A stretch of 64,000 nt of DNA from Anisakis pegreffii (lineage: Eukaryota; Nematoda; Chromadorea; Rhabditida; Anisakidae), in NCBI GenBank assembly GCA_035041965.1, contig JAPYMA010001685.1, forward strand, positions 1 to 64,000, read 5' to 3'. Made by a program: the position numbers and the translations under genes. Positions 35,101 through 47,050 of this stretch are shown in pieces; positions within the stretch are counted from its first letter, which is position 1; the number at the start of each line of letters is the position of its first letter. The notes beneath the pieces are model-generated. The model did no database searches, was not told where the DNA came from, and saw nothing but the letters and a program-made list of their open reading frames with translations.

Positions 35101-35318
35101 TCGGCACAACAAGATTTCTCAAATTTCTTGGGGAATTGCTATTTTTTTATGTGGAAGGGGGGGGGGGGTACTCTGGTTAATCCCCCAATACTGTGATATT
35201 TTGTGTTCGTTTCAGGAATGACGATCGTAAGTTTGCGAATAGTCGTATGAAGACTGTATCGAAGAAACATACAGCCCAGCTTGCAATCAAGAAAAAACCC
35301 GTGAAAGAAAGTGACTGA
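29174..35318 (+). CDS. CCCH plus RWD-like plus CHY zinc-finger protein, ten exons
   Basis: Exons 29174-30163, 31064-31213, 31519-31958, 32110-32418, 33186-33351, 33492-33629, 34142-34248, 34575-34689, 34826-34935 and 35216-35318; all phases agree, giving 875 residues. Residues 1-150 are Ser/Pro/Gln-rich and look disordered. A CCCH finger (C162, C171, C177, H181; C-X8-C-X5-C-X3-H) suggests RNA binding. Around residues 285-385, ITDPEW, LAILIPAGHPIESGF and LPDPLVVHLEKAL resemble an RWD/UBC-like fold. CxxC pairs follow in exons 4-6 (RCAKC, VCQKC, TCLNC, CFGC). The CHY finger starts at TCKHY (C756, H758, Y759) and runs through FPCCGKLYPCDVCH, DHEM, CGFCSKEQ and KPCIRC. CHY fingers bind several zinc ions; fungal and animal proteins of this layout are poorly characterised. 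Intron 1 (900 nt) and intron 6 contain copies of the 404 bp element; intron 4 contains an RTE-tailed repeat. The exon 2 acceptor abuts the element. Confidence 0.85.
30656..31060. mobile_element. 404 bp LTR-like element, copy 1 (intron 1)
   Basis: Same order of landmarks as the other copies: GTCTGACACTGTACGTGATG, CACACAATAAATAAAGACG, CTTGGATGGCTCATACGC, ATATAGCGATTGAGATTAGC and GGTTTATCC. It ends with ACATCAACCTTA, and the exon 2 acceptor CTTAAG follows at once. No target duplication is visible in this copy. Confidence 0.8.
31270..31495. repeat. Decayed minisatellite in intron 2
   Basis: Imperfect units of about 45 bp built on GTGGGTAATTTTTGGTTT. Its core GGGTAAATTAC is the complement of the minisatellite near 59 kb. 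Confidence 0.7.
32515..32810. repeat. Dispersed repeat with RTE-tail-like end, copy B (intron 4)
   Basis: Partner of 11215-11500: AACGTTGCTG, CCACAATGCTCG, CGCTGGTCAGGCGAGCA, then ACTGACAAAACAACCACTCG in the same order. Confidence 0.65.
33699..34102. mobile_element. 404 bp LTR-like element, copy 2 (intron 6)
   Basis: Bounded by ATTACT at 33693-33698 and again at 34103-34108, a 6 bp target-site duplication. The ends are GTTTGTGATG and CATCATCCTTCA. Inside are a TATATAG motif and AATAAATAAAG. A solo LTR of a retrotransposon is the simplest reading, because of the 6 bp duplication, the roughly 400 bp size and the lack of long terminal inverted repeats; a non-LTR origin is not excluded. Confidence 0.8.
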
Positions 35319-35534
35319 TGGATATTGGATTTGATATTTTGATGAGATTATGTCTGCTCTGTTTTGACTGCTCGCGATTGTCTGTTTTGTTTTTTGAAGA
35401 GTTTGTAATGTTTATGTTGAATATGATTAAACACGGGTATTGCAAAGTTGCTATTCTATTAAACATTCGATTTGAGAGACTCTGTCTCGACTAGTGCGAA
35501 AAACTAGCATAAAATAATGATAGTACTCAAAGAC

Positions 35535-35936
35535 GTTTGTGTTCCTGATCGACACTGTTCGCGATGTTACTTGTGTTGCTGGTGCGAAGGCGACAATTAA
35601 TAATATGATTTATCCACACAATAAATAAAGACGATAATAATGATTGAGTAGAGTGAAGATACACTGACGATTGAGTGACGGAAGATGCCTTGGATGGCTC
35701 ATACACAACAACAACACTGGATACACGAACAACACACTGACTGACTAATACAGAGGAACTGATATAACCGCACTGAGCTACATATATAGTGATTGAGATT
35801 AGCTGATCACAAAACAACGGTCACGAGTTGCCAACGGTGGCCAGAGGACACACGACATGCAAAGCACTATAGAGAGACATAAGAAACCGCAAACAATAAA
35901 TAAGAGATCAGCGGTTTATCCCAACATCATCCTTCA
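35535..35936. mobile_element. 404 bp LTR-like element, copy 3 (downstream of CHY gene)
   Basis: Flanked by AAAGAC on the left and AAAGAT on the right, a nearly perfect 6 bp duplication. It lies 217 bp after the stop codon of the CHY-finger gene, in the same orientation as copies 1 and 2. Confidence 0.8.
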
Positions 35937-35974
35937 AAAGATAGTACTTAAGTCAAATAGAAATGCTTGAGCAA

Positions 35975-36060
35975 TGAGCCGATAGTGTATTGGTGTAACG
36001 CTGGGCTTTGAGGATCCGATCTGTTCAGAAGGTGTGAGTTCGATTCAGAATGCGTTGGTG
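35975..36060 (+). other. tRNA-like / SINE-head sequence
   Basis: TAGTGTATTGGTGTAACGC resembles a pol III A box, and GAGTTCGATTC 43 bp later fits the B box. A full cloverleaf with paired acceptor stem is not apparent, so a decayed tRNA or a tRNA-derived SINE head is likelier than a functional tRNA. Confidence 0.4.
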
Positions 36061-36069
36061 CAAAATCTT

Positions 36070-38140
36070 TGACAAAAGTTTGATCACATTAATGAGATGA
36101 ACACAACAATATCTCAATTCAACAGATATTCAAAAAGGGCTTAGTTTCGACAAATTCAAAGCAAAACATCAGAATTTGAAGGAATCTGAAGGATCTCAGA
36201 AACCCCTAGGATAGGTCATGGAATATTTTTCCAAGCAATGAATGTGTTTACAGCAATCTAAACATTCAATCGCAATATATTTCACACTTTTTGGTGGCTC
36301 ATAAGAGCAAATTTGACGCGTTCGTCCACAAATGAAACCAATATTGTGGCATAAATGAGCCAATTTCTATTGTTTTCAAAGTATTTCACGTTGTTAAAGC
36401 AGTTCGTTTGTTTCACAATCGGTGCGAAAAAGCTTTCGGTTCTGCCTTTATAAATTTCAAATGGTGATGGTGGTGCCAATGCTGGGCGGCTAATTTCGAA
36501 AATTTTTTTTGGAGTTTTGAAGATGTTTTTAGAATTTTTTAAAATTTTAGGCGATGCGAAAAATATCGTCAACATAAGACTCCTTCACACTCCACTTAAA
36601 CCCGTCAAATTCGGTCAATTGTTCTGACTGCTTGCCTATCCAATCCGCTATTTTTTTCGTTTTGTTCAGCTCAATTTACCGCATAAGGGTCATTGAATGC
36701 CTAAGAATACACTTGTGATCTCTTGAGTTTATTATAATAAAACTCTGAGCATGAGCAGATATTGTGTATTGTTATGTTGACCTCATTGAAATATCATCAT
36801 TTACTTCTTGCTTATTTGTTAAATCACGTTGAAAGTTTTGTTGTTGAAAATCAAATTTTTCCAATTTAAAATCAAATGAAAATTTGTTAGAAATGGGAAA
36901 ATTTCATTGCATGAAAAATGGAAAAATTGAAAAAAATAGGAAAATATGTGAAAAATCCATCCGAAATGGAATTTTTCAAGAGAGTTTCTGAAATATTTTG
37001 GAAATTCACTATGAATTCCAGTGAAAATTGCGATGATTTTGGTTTGTTTTTATCGAGACGTACTGACTGACGTACGGATGAAATTTTGTGTTATTGGCTC
37101 ATTCATTTCGGCAAGGCAGTTGCTCTCGTGATTTCTTATCGTAACAATTGTTCAATTCAATATCGCTCATCTCTATAACTCTCTCTTTTTTGTGATTTAT
37201 TATTGTTTATTATGTATTTATTATTATATACATCATATATATTATATATATATATATTATTATATAAATTATTCTATTTACTATTATTATATTTATCATT
37301 GTTGTAATGATTTTTGCTCGTCTATTGTCAGGTATTGTGTTCGAGTGTGTACTACAAGAAGCTACCTGTCCAACAAAACACGTACATTTTTGTTGTTGTA
37401 ATAGGTACAAGGATCTACCTAGCACAACGCATTTTCGAAAAATTAAACTGTCAATTTCTCGAATTTTTCCTCATTTTTTGATCTTTCCAACGGAAATTTG
37501 CTCTCAAATCTCAATTTATTGAAGTCATTTCGCTTAATTTGTGGATTATTTCAATGTTTCATAAGTGATTGATCAACATTTCGAGAAATATTGATCGATA
37601 TCAAGCAAGGTTTTATCAGAGGTTTTGATCAATTGATTACCTGATATATGTATATGTATTCGTTATAATCTCGATTAAGCATGTCTCAATTCTATGCCCA
37701 CTGTTAAACGTTTTTGTGTTTAGTGGTTTCTAGACTATACATTCCTACACCCCTACATCCCCCTCCCATCCCCTGGCCTCCGGTCACCGAACTGCAACTC
37801 TAACTTGTAGGGTACTTTTGCAGTAGTCGAATCAAACCGGTTATATCGCAAAGACTTCCGGGCTGTTCAGTTCAGTTTTATACTTTATAAATATTCGAAA
37901 CTCTCCACTCAGTTTGTTTTGTTTTCACTTATTTTTTGAGTTCATATGCATACAATTTTGCTGTTTTCTCACGAGGTTTTCAAATTATTTTCACTTCAAA
38001 CCATCAAACTCAACCTTTTTATAAGAATTAAATGCCATTGAAATGGACACATTTCTGCCTCATCTAGACACGAAGCGCTCTACAAAACAAACCAATTCTG
38101 GCGATCCATTCCGGAAAAAATCATTCCAGAATTGACGTTT
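36070..38140. other. Intergenic, no gene seen
   Basis: AT-rich. Contains a TAT/TATTA run at 37190-37300; no coding segment recognised. Confidence 0.5.
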
Positions 38141-38149
38141 GTACATCAT

Positions 38150-38650
38150 TCGATCGAGCAGAATCTCTACTTTCTAAAAATGAAAGGTGACCGGAAAATT
38201 CCGTCTCTGCGAGGAGATATAGCTATTTTTCTGATGCTATAGGGGTTGGTACATTCAAACCTACCGTACTCTCAGCTTTGACCAGTAACATATCAATTTC
38301 TTCGCAACAGTCGATCGAGCAGAATCTCTGCATTCAGAAAAATATATATTAAGTTGGGTGATTTCGCTTAGTTGAGGAGGTATAGCTATTTGATTAAAGC
38401 TATCTCAACTAGCGTTGAGGTGCTCATTGATATGCATTTGACCACTATAGATCAATGCATATTATACATTACTACAGAAATAAGGGTTTGATACATTCAA
38501 GCCTACCGTCTTCTCAAGTTTGCCCAGAAACATCTTGATGTTTGTACATCATTTGATTGATCAGAATCTCTGCTTTCTAAAAATGAAAAGCTCACCGGAA
38601 ACTTCCGCCTCTGCGAGGAGATACAGCTATTTTTCTGACCTCAATGCAAT
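38150..38650. repeat. Three units of a dispersed repeat family
   Basis: Units starting near 38150, 38310 and 38550 share GATCGAGCAGAATCTCTGC and GAGGAGATATAGCTATTTTT. The block 38200-38475 recurs inverted at 50325-50610. Partial copies lie at 54690-54800 and 57440-57590. Confidence 0.75.
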
Positions 38651-39754
38651 ATGAAATCCTTGAATTTCACTTCGATCAAATCTTGATTTCTTCTTTATTC
38701 TGTTCTCACTGCAACTTCAGTGTTAGTACAATTCAAGTGAGGCAATAGTTTCAAGTGAAGTCGTTAGATCCCTAAGGACTAAGCTTAGGCCAAACTTTAA
38801 ATTTCTTAAGTTTAAGCTTCTCATGTGATCTCAAGTTTTCCCATTGCTTGAAGACCTCCAGTTTCATGCTCACAGCTGTTGCCACTTAAATGCTGAGAAA
38901 AAAAAGAAGTTTTCGTAGCTCTCACAAATGATAACAAAACCATAATTTCTTACACATTTCTCAAGTTCAAAATTGAGTTTTATCGAAAAAAATAAATCGC
39001 GTAAAAATGGTCTTTGAACAGCTAAACTTGTGTTGTGATTGACAAGATGTAGCTGAGCCATATTCGATAAACAGCTGACGCCATTAGAGTGAGGAGGTGC
39101 GAGCTTGGTTACACTAGTAAATGATAGTACTGGGTTGGACTACAAATTGAGTACGTTTTACGATTGGAGTACGTCTTATCTCTTTAATATTTTGACTTAT
39201 TTCGTTGCTGATGTTTCTTGATAAGTGTAAAAATATAAGCCAAGTCGTCAGGTGTGGGTGTAAGTGAGCAGGTTTATTTAGATGGGATATATGTTATCGG
39301 AGAGATTCAGCGATGAAAATTGTTGCAGAGTTGTGGCTACGAGAGAGCGATAGAGGAGATAAGGGATGGTCAGCTATTTTTATCTCGTAATAAGCAAGGA
39401 ATGAATTGATGAATCCGGGAAGATAGGAGGAGTTTCAAACGGTTTGATCAACAGATCAAAGAGATATTCGATTGTTTCGAAGTGATCATTTTCCTGTCTC
39501 TAATGGACATTTGGTCACTCTTTAATTCGTCGCTTTCAGTTCACACGAGGTCACTTGCACCTAAGCTCAATTGAAACTGAATAAGTTGGTCGACTCAAAA
39601 GTTTAAAATGAGGACTAAGCTCAGACTAAGTCCTAGTTTTGAGCTTAAAGCACGTGATCTCAAGTTTTCCTGCTTCAATGGCCTCAGTTTCATGCCCAAA
39701 GCTGTCGTCATTCATTTCTTCAGTTTTGTTTTGAATAGCTACACTGGCATACAA

Positions 39755-39953
39755 CCAGAAAAAAAATATCCCCATAAAACTGAGTTTCACAAACGTAGGG
39801 TATGAATCGCCTTATGAAGTTAGCGGTAGGTCTGGAAAGTTCACCTGGACCACTCATCCTGTAGAGTCGAGTTGCTGACTGGTGATTGGAAGAACGTCTT
39901 GCTTGTAGTGCTGTTTGATAACAGCTGGAATAAAGTTCCAGTGTTATCTGACA
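39755..39953. repeat. 195 bp structured repeat, copy A
   Basis: Very similar to 56461-56655. It ends in an almost perfect hairpin, GATAACAGCTGGAA / TTCCAGTGTTATC with a five-base loop. A further partial copy of its middle (GTAGGTCTGGAAAGTTCGCC) follows at 39970-40025. Confidence 0.75.
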
Positions 39954-40439
39954 TTAAATTTAATTAAATTCGGTAGGTCTGGAAAGTTCGCCCGGACCAC
40001 TCATCCTGTAGAGTCGAGTTGCTGATCAAGTTTTCGTCGCTCTCACAAACAAAAACAACATCGAACATAGTTCTAAATGTGTTTTCGACAGTATTTTAGT
40101 GGTCTTGAAATTTCTAATCTATCATTATTGTGTTATCTATCACTAATTATGTTTATTTATTAGTTTTATTGTATTTATCATCAAATATAATTTATTATTT
40201 ATTATTATTGTATAATTCTAAATATTGATCAAATGATTGGATCGATTCAGGTGATCAATTGGTTCGATCACTTTCAAAAAACGTGCACCAATCATTTATA
40301 ATCACTCGTAGTATGGTTCATTGTTTCGGTTTGTTTGCTACGAATGGTTTCAAACCGTGATCAGGTCGTCGAATAGTTCTATTTTGTTTATATTACGCCA
40401 AGCATGCCTTGGTTTAACTTCTTCTTAAATTGCTTAAAT

Positions 40440-40466
40440 AATAATTATTATAATTTTAATGTAAAT

Positions 40467-40499
<33 letters not shown>

Positions 40500-40500
40500 G
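40440..40500. repeat. AAT microsatellite
   Basis: About ten AAT units with AT-rich flanks. Confidence 0.8.
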
Positions 40501-41171
40501 TAATAGGAATAAAAACAATATTAATAATAATATAATTTATCCAATATACGTAAGAATAATAATTTAGTTTGATGGAATGCAATTGATCACTTAAAAAATT
40601 TTCCTCGAAAAGCATCTGGTGGCAGATGGAAGCAAAAAACCAAAATTCAACGATTTCTATCATGATTATGAGCCGCCTTCATTTTGTTTTGGGTGTCTGC
40701 ACATTTCAAAATGCGATGCTGAGGTTTGAAATAACCTGGAATTTTCGAAATAACTTGGAATTCATGTCAAAATAACCTGAAATTCACGTCAAAATGCAAT
40801 TTTGCTACTGGATTTGAAATTAGGCTTAGGTTCACTCAGTCTTAGACGAGAGTTGTGTTGTTGAATTATTTGTTACTGTTTCAGACGAAATAAAGTGGAA
40901 GTTCGATATTCCCCTAATGAACACGAAATATTTGGAACAGGAAATTAAAATAAATCTAGTTTTCCTAAGCGAATGAAGCGGAAAATTAGTGAAATAACCA
41001 AAATTCTCAAGTGGTATTATGGAAACAAGATCCGAAATGTGGTTGGTTTTAAAGATTCCGATGTTTCAGTTAAGTTGATAGAAATCTGAGTGCTTGAGAT
41101 CAGCTAGATTATATGAATAAATGCTGGATTTATATTCAATATGTATAATCATATCAACATTTATGTATCCC

Positions 41172-41176
<5 letters not shown>

Positions 41177-41222
<46 letters not shown>
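41177..41222. repeat. (TA)n microsatellite
   Basis: About 23 uninterrupted TA units. Confidence 0.95.
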
Positions 41223-41227
<5 letters not shown>

Positions 41228-41439
41228 ATTAATGTATATTTTTGTGATCTAATGCACTATTTTCGTTGTAAAATATAATTTGTTACAAATATAATAATAA
41301 GCATCTCAAATTACTTTTAAGTATCGCATAACCTGTTACATCTTAAGTGTTTTGTTTGATCTAAATGTATTGATAGTCAGTTCAACTCTTATTTTACCTT
41401 TATATTTTTATTGTGTTTATTATTTTTCATTGAATTAAT

Positions 41440-41672
41440 TTATATTGTCGGTATTTATAATTATATTATTTATTATAATACTGTTTATTATTATTGTTGT
41501 TATTATTGATATTATTTTTGTTATTATTATTTTTATTAATATAGTTATTAATATTATTATTGGTATTGATATTATTATTAATATTATTATTATTTTTATC
41601 ATTATTTATTATTACTATTATTATTACTATTACTACTGTTATTATTATTACTGTTATTATTATTATTTTATA
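41440..41672. repeat. Long interrupted ATT array
   Basis: Over 200 bp of ATT with G and C substitutions. Open frames across it are low-complexity artefacts. Confidence 0.9.
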
Positions 41673-41679
41673 TAACAGT

Positions 41680-43100
41680 AATCTGATTTTGAGTTCAGTG
41701 TTCATGGTTTGTACGAGGAAAGGGAGAGGGCAAATATTACACATATAAGAGGAGAGAGCTGGATCCAGATCTAGTTAAGTTTACACAAGGTTTGATTATA
41801 TTATATGGCATACTATTGTATTATATTTTGTATTTTTGTGCTATTGATTGTTGTCACTGTATTGTTTTGTAGAGTTTTTGTATAGTCGAATGGATTTGCG
41901 AGTTACTTCTCAACGTTTTGAAGTACCTTTTTAACTTTTAATTACTTTTGATTTAGAAAGATGTGTTGTCTGCTTGAATATTGCATAATTTCCAGTTGAA
42001 ACGATTGATGAAGCTTATTAGAAATTGAAAAATCAAAACTGAACAATTCAAATTGCTATTGCCTTGCTGGATGCAGAAGCTCGCCGAATTCAATTCCAGT
42101 CTCATTCGAATTTCTCTATCCTATCTGTAGGCGTACGGCTAAACCTATAATCCCACAAAGAACTGATATGAGGTCAGGCAGTAACCTTCAGATTAAACCA
42201 GAGCCTCGAAGCTTCAGCCCAATCCTCAGGTGGAGCTTTTGAATTGCCCACATCTTTATCTTATTTCATAGCCGTTATGAAATGTAATCAACATAAGCTG
42301 GTGAGGAAATTTCTGTATGTGAATGTTCAGTGCTTCTTCGTGTGTTCTTAATTTGAACTTTTTGGTTTCTCTGTGATTGATTTTGATTTTCAGACACGAA
42401 TTTCATTTTTTCAAAAAAATTTCAAAAAAAATTTCATTACTTCTCCTTGAGAGGTGATTTGTTAGCAAGGATGCGGTGGAATGCGCTTAGAAGGCCCTTT
42501 TTTTGTGACTTATCTTATTAGTTCAGAACAAGTGCAAATTTATTCTTGTTGTGCAATGATCGAATTAGCGTATGTGATCTGCTGATTTGTCTATAAGTTG
42601 TCTTCTTATTGTTAGAAATTTACTTATAAAAAACTCTGCACAGGGGCGAGATTTCATTGTCTTGATTTTGCTCCCGAGTAAAGTATTGTTTTTCGTCGTC
42701 TCGGGTTTTCTTCATCGCTCATCAGTCTTCAACGACGCAACAATTCGGATTCTTGCCGAGAACTCGCGCGACTTCAAATGGAGCTTGACGTGAAATGGAG
42801 CTCAGCAATATTTTCGAACATCCAAAAAATAAACGCTGAATTCAAAAAACTTTTTCGTGGAAGTAACGAATTCCGAGATAATTTGAACAGATGTCTGAAA
42901 ATACTACAACTTGGAAAGTTCAACCGGAGGATTGTGCCCGAGCCGAAGCTCAGGCTTAGCGTTCAGCTCTAGCAGCTGACCTCAACTGCTTATGCTGCAG
43001 GAGTCTCAAGCTCATGCTCGACCAGCTGCACAGCAATTCAAACTCTCGAAAGACTTCGTTCGTTTGCAATGAAAGCAATAACGAAACCAGTGTCCAACAT
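41680..43100. other. Intergenic, no gene seen
   Basis: No recognised coding segment. Short frames at 42587-42972 lack splice or domain support. Confidence 0.45.
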
Positions 43101-43107
43101 AATTCAT

Positions 43108-43938
43108 GTGTTATTAGCTAATAAAATTGGGACTCTTATAATGGTCCCTAGGCTCGGATGGTCTGGCAGCCGTCATTAGCTCCAACCTCCACATCCCGCT
43201 ACAATAATTTACTATTTCATCGCATAATACCGGAACTGATTTCCCGATCCCCTTCATTGCCAACCAACCCCCTGACACCCCCAATTACCCAAATTGGTGA
43301 TTCCCCTGCCCTATGGGAAGCCGTGAACTACTAACACAGAATAGATCATTTGTTCTGGTTGTTCACTGGAACTGAATTTTAGCGAAATTTTTGGAGGATC
43401 GGATCCATATGAGTGAACAATTTTCAGATGTTGAAAACTTGCTCGTTATAGCGTCATGCGCGATTGAGGCTTAACTATGTGTTGAACTTAATTATATGAA
43501 GATGTGTGTATGTGCGCATTTATGTGCAAATTGCACTCTATTCAATTGATTTACTGCGATGTCTTTTATTGAGCTGATTGAAGAGTAACACGATGTAGAT
43601 AGATGTTTATTGAATCGCAACTGAGCGATCGCAATTCATTGAACCGAAAACAGAGAACCGAAAAAACCAGAGCAGAACAGATGATCTGTTCTGTTAGTTC
43701 AGGACGGCTCAGGTCCCCATAGGGCAGGGGAATTACCAAGTTGGGTAATTGGTAATTCTGCTGGTGTCAGGGCGTGGTAATGAAGGGGTTCGGGAAATCA
43801 GTTCTGACATTATGCGCGGAAATAATAAAAAAATTGCAGCGGGACGTTGGGGTTGGAGGCAATGACGGCTGCTAGACCACCCGAGCGTAGGGACCGTTAT
43901 AAGAGTCCATATTTTATTAACTAATAAAACATTAATTA
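43108..43938. mobile_element. Large foldback element with about 210 bp arms
   Basis: 43108-43317 and 43715-43938 are inverted copies of each other. Matched blocks include the outer TAATAAAAT with GGACTCTTATAA, GGTCCCTAGGCTCGG, GGCAGCCGTCATT, then CCTGACACC and CCCCTGCCCTATGGG at the inner ends. The 397 bp spacer has no gene. This is a non-autonomous foldback or TIR element. Confidence 0.85.
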
Positions 43939-43944
43939 TGAATG

Positions 43945-45325
43945 AACATCGAGTTAATACCGCATTCATCATGCTCCAGCCAGTCTGCTTGCATCAGATA
44001 TTAGTGTTCTAGTTGCTTTGCTTATTGTTAGAATAAACCTTGTTGAACATTTGAAAGGATTTGCACACACACACATAAGAGGATATAGAAGGATATATTG
44101 GGATTAGAAGATATCTACTACATGAGATTTGTGTGGATTAACGGCGAATATTGAACAGAGGCTGTTGAGAGATATTGAGAGTGTTGCTGCTGCTACTGCT
44201 GCAATAAAGAGGCATAAATCTTAATTTATTTACTTACATTTATGTGGTTCTGTGTGTGTGTGTGTCTTTATAAAAGTTTTTTTTTTCTGTGTAATATCAC
44301 ATCATATCCGTATATATTCACGTTCATTAGAGGGTGGATATGTGCGGATTTCGATTCTGCATCACTGAGTGCTCTCAGTTTTTTTTTGATGATGATTTGA
44401 TGACAACAGCTTCAATGTGTTGCGCTCACTAGACAGCAGCAGCAGCAGAAGCACTCTGACATATTGTTTTGCTGTTTTATCCGACTTCGTCACTTCTTTC
44501 ATTCAGTTGAATGGAGCTTATTCATAGAGTTCATCTTGTTGTATGGATTTAATACCTGAATGATTTATCCTCTAGTTAGTAGATCGGACTCTTCCTAGAA
44601 ATCATTGGGCAAAATACGGGATGAAGAGTAGCTGAAATCACCTGAGTGATCGCCTGATCAATCAGTACACAGATCAGTTGCCCCGACGATTGATTGATTG
44701 GAAAGTTTCTGATCTGCGCTAATTGATTGGACACTTGATTTGCTATTATTGTTGCTGTTCAGTCGATTAAGCCAATTGTATTTTCGGGCTCATTTCGAGT
44801 CCGTCTCCTCTGGAAATAATTGAGCAATCCGGGAGATTAGCTCAAAACCTGATTGATCACCTAATCAATCAATAATCGAAGTGGGAATCTCATGGAGACA
44901 GCAGCCGTAGTAACAGATGATTCCTAACGCTATTATCGTTATTCGGGCGGAAAGAAGGACGCCAAGGACGGGAGAATGTGATACTGGTGATAGCCGATAG
45001 GCATTAACCCGTAATCAGTTGGATTTGCTGATTAAATGATAAATAATTAATAGATAGGAACTAAATTGTAGCCAGCCTTACCCCACACCCGATAGATGAA
45101 ATTCACCTCAAAAAGGAATAGGAAGCATCGTTTTTACTCATTCAAATCACTTGTTCAGCTGTAAATTTGTGATAAAGAATATGAATTTTCTTTAGTACTC
45201 ATGTAAGTTTAGTAACTAACTTTTGTTTAGACGAAGAATATGACGGCAGTTTTGTGGATCGAAAATCATCCAATTAAAATTTCAATGTGAAGTGGTATTT
45301 GCATTATTATCTTTGTCTAAATTTA
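43945..45325. other. Intergenic, no gene seen
   Basis: AT-rich with a short GT run near 44247 and a CAG run near 44436. No gene recognised. Confidence 0.5.
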
Positions 45326-45330
45326 TGAAT

Positions 45331-45403
45331 ATTATTATTATATTATTATTATTATTATTATTATTATTACTAATATTATTATTATTATTATTATTATTAT
45401 TAA
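45331..45403. repeat. (ATT)n microsatellite
   Basis: Two ATT blocks split by ACTAAT. Confidence 0.9.
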
Positions 45404-45754
45404 AGATTATATGAATGTAAATTAATATAATATAAACAAGTGAATCTGGCGCAGTGCGCAATTATTTCAACGGAAATTGGTTTACAGAGAGCGATCTAAA
45501 GTAAACAGAGCGATTTATTTGAGATTAAATGTGATTACTTACTGATCAATGTTCATTTAAATGGCCAAATTTGTCATCTGATGAGGTCTGGCCCGCATCC
45601 TTCATCGATGAGGAATTATTAATATGAAAATGAGACAGACCAATTTAGATGGGCTCATCTACTGGATGAAACCATGACGAATAGGCTGCTGGCAGGCACA
45701 TTTCGGTTTCGCTTTCGGCTCATACTTCGATTTGTGGCCAATTTACGAGCGTTT

Positions 45755-46060
45755 TTAGGGGTTTTTTTCCCATTATCTGGGAATTATTGCCAGTTAGCGA
45801 CTTTTCTTTGCGATTTTCTAACCTAATCATTTGGAATGTTAGTCCATTTCTGAGAGTTTTAGCTCATTTTCCAGGAACTATTGCTTACCTTTTTGGGATT
45901 TTTTCACATTTTCTGGGAATTGTTATCGATTCTCTGGGTTTTTTCAACCCATTCTCTGGGAATTGTTGCCCATTTTCTGAGATATTTCGGATTTTCAGTA
46001 TATTTCTTTGGATTTTTGACCTATTTCTGTGATTTCTGAACCGTTTCCTTGGTATTTCGA
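45755..46060. repeat. Decayed minisatellite, TTTTCTGGGAATTGTTGCCC type
   Basis: At least five imperfect 30-60 bp units. Related units recur at 46890-47050 and, more loosely, 49265-49510. The Phe/Ser-rich open frames across them are artefacts. Confidence 0.7.
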
Positions 46061-46889
46061 GAATATTTGCTCAAATTCTCGCTAAAAGCGTGCAATCTAA
46101 AAAATCAAGCCGGTCATCAAACCGGGTTGATTTCAAATTCAGACTTATCTAAATCTACCATTCAGACGTGTTTTTTGTGGATGATTGACAGGCGCTGATT
46201 TTTAACACTTTATGAGATCTATTGTCCGTGTGATGCAATTCGGCTGAAATCAAATCCTCCGGCCAAACCAGCAATATCCAGGATATATGAAATCCTTCAT
46301 TATCCTGTCTGTCTGCACACGGCTGCGGTGATTGATGTCCAGGATGTATGTCGGCTGTGAAAATGCTATATTGGCGATACTATGATCAATTGAAGTGACT
46401 TGCCTTTTACAAGGGGCTTTTATAGTCTCTGAAGTGCAGCAGCAATAAAACTGGAAGATGCGTTTGGATGAACTCTCATATTATTGGAAGGTTATAGGAC
46501 TGATAGAGGCAAGTCATAACGGATGCTCCATCTCTTAACTGTGGATATATTTCAAGTCAGATGCGGCCATATCCACAAATCCACTTATTCAGATACATGC
46601 CGCCTGCCTACATCATATGTACGGCTATTGAGCGGATATAAATGGATCTAGGCATAAGCTGCACATAAGTACATGGGATTACGGGTGATGATGTGTTGAT
46701 TTATTTACGTACTTAAACGTAATATTCTGTGTGTTCAGTTGCACGATGCCGAATTTTTGATTCAATTTTCGCATGATAATTCATGTGTATGTGCACATTG
46801 TAGTACATTAGTTGTTATATTATAACTAGACATCGCTATATTATTCATAACTTTAATATAGCTAGATACAATTGTTTATCAATTTTTGC

Positions 46890-47050
46890 CATATTCTTTG
46901 GGAATTGTTGCTGCCCATTAACCAGTTTCATGGGATTTTTATGCCTAATTGCCTAATCTTTTGCGATTATTGCGTATTTTCTGGGATGTTCCAGATTTCC
47001 AGTAGATTTCTCGGAATTTTTTGTCCCCTTTCAGGATTTCTGGACAATTT
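46890..47050. repeat. Decayed minisatellite, second block
   Basis: Same unit type as 45755-46060 (TTTGGGAATTGTTGCTGCCC). Confidence 0.65.

Noticed and set aside
41445..41748. Ile/Tyr-rich open frames (also at 47.6, 49.9, 55.2 and 62.5 kb)
   Set aside because: Artefacts of ATT/AAT microsatellites, which have few stops in these frames.
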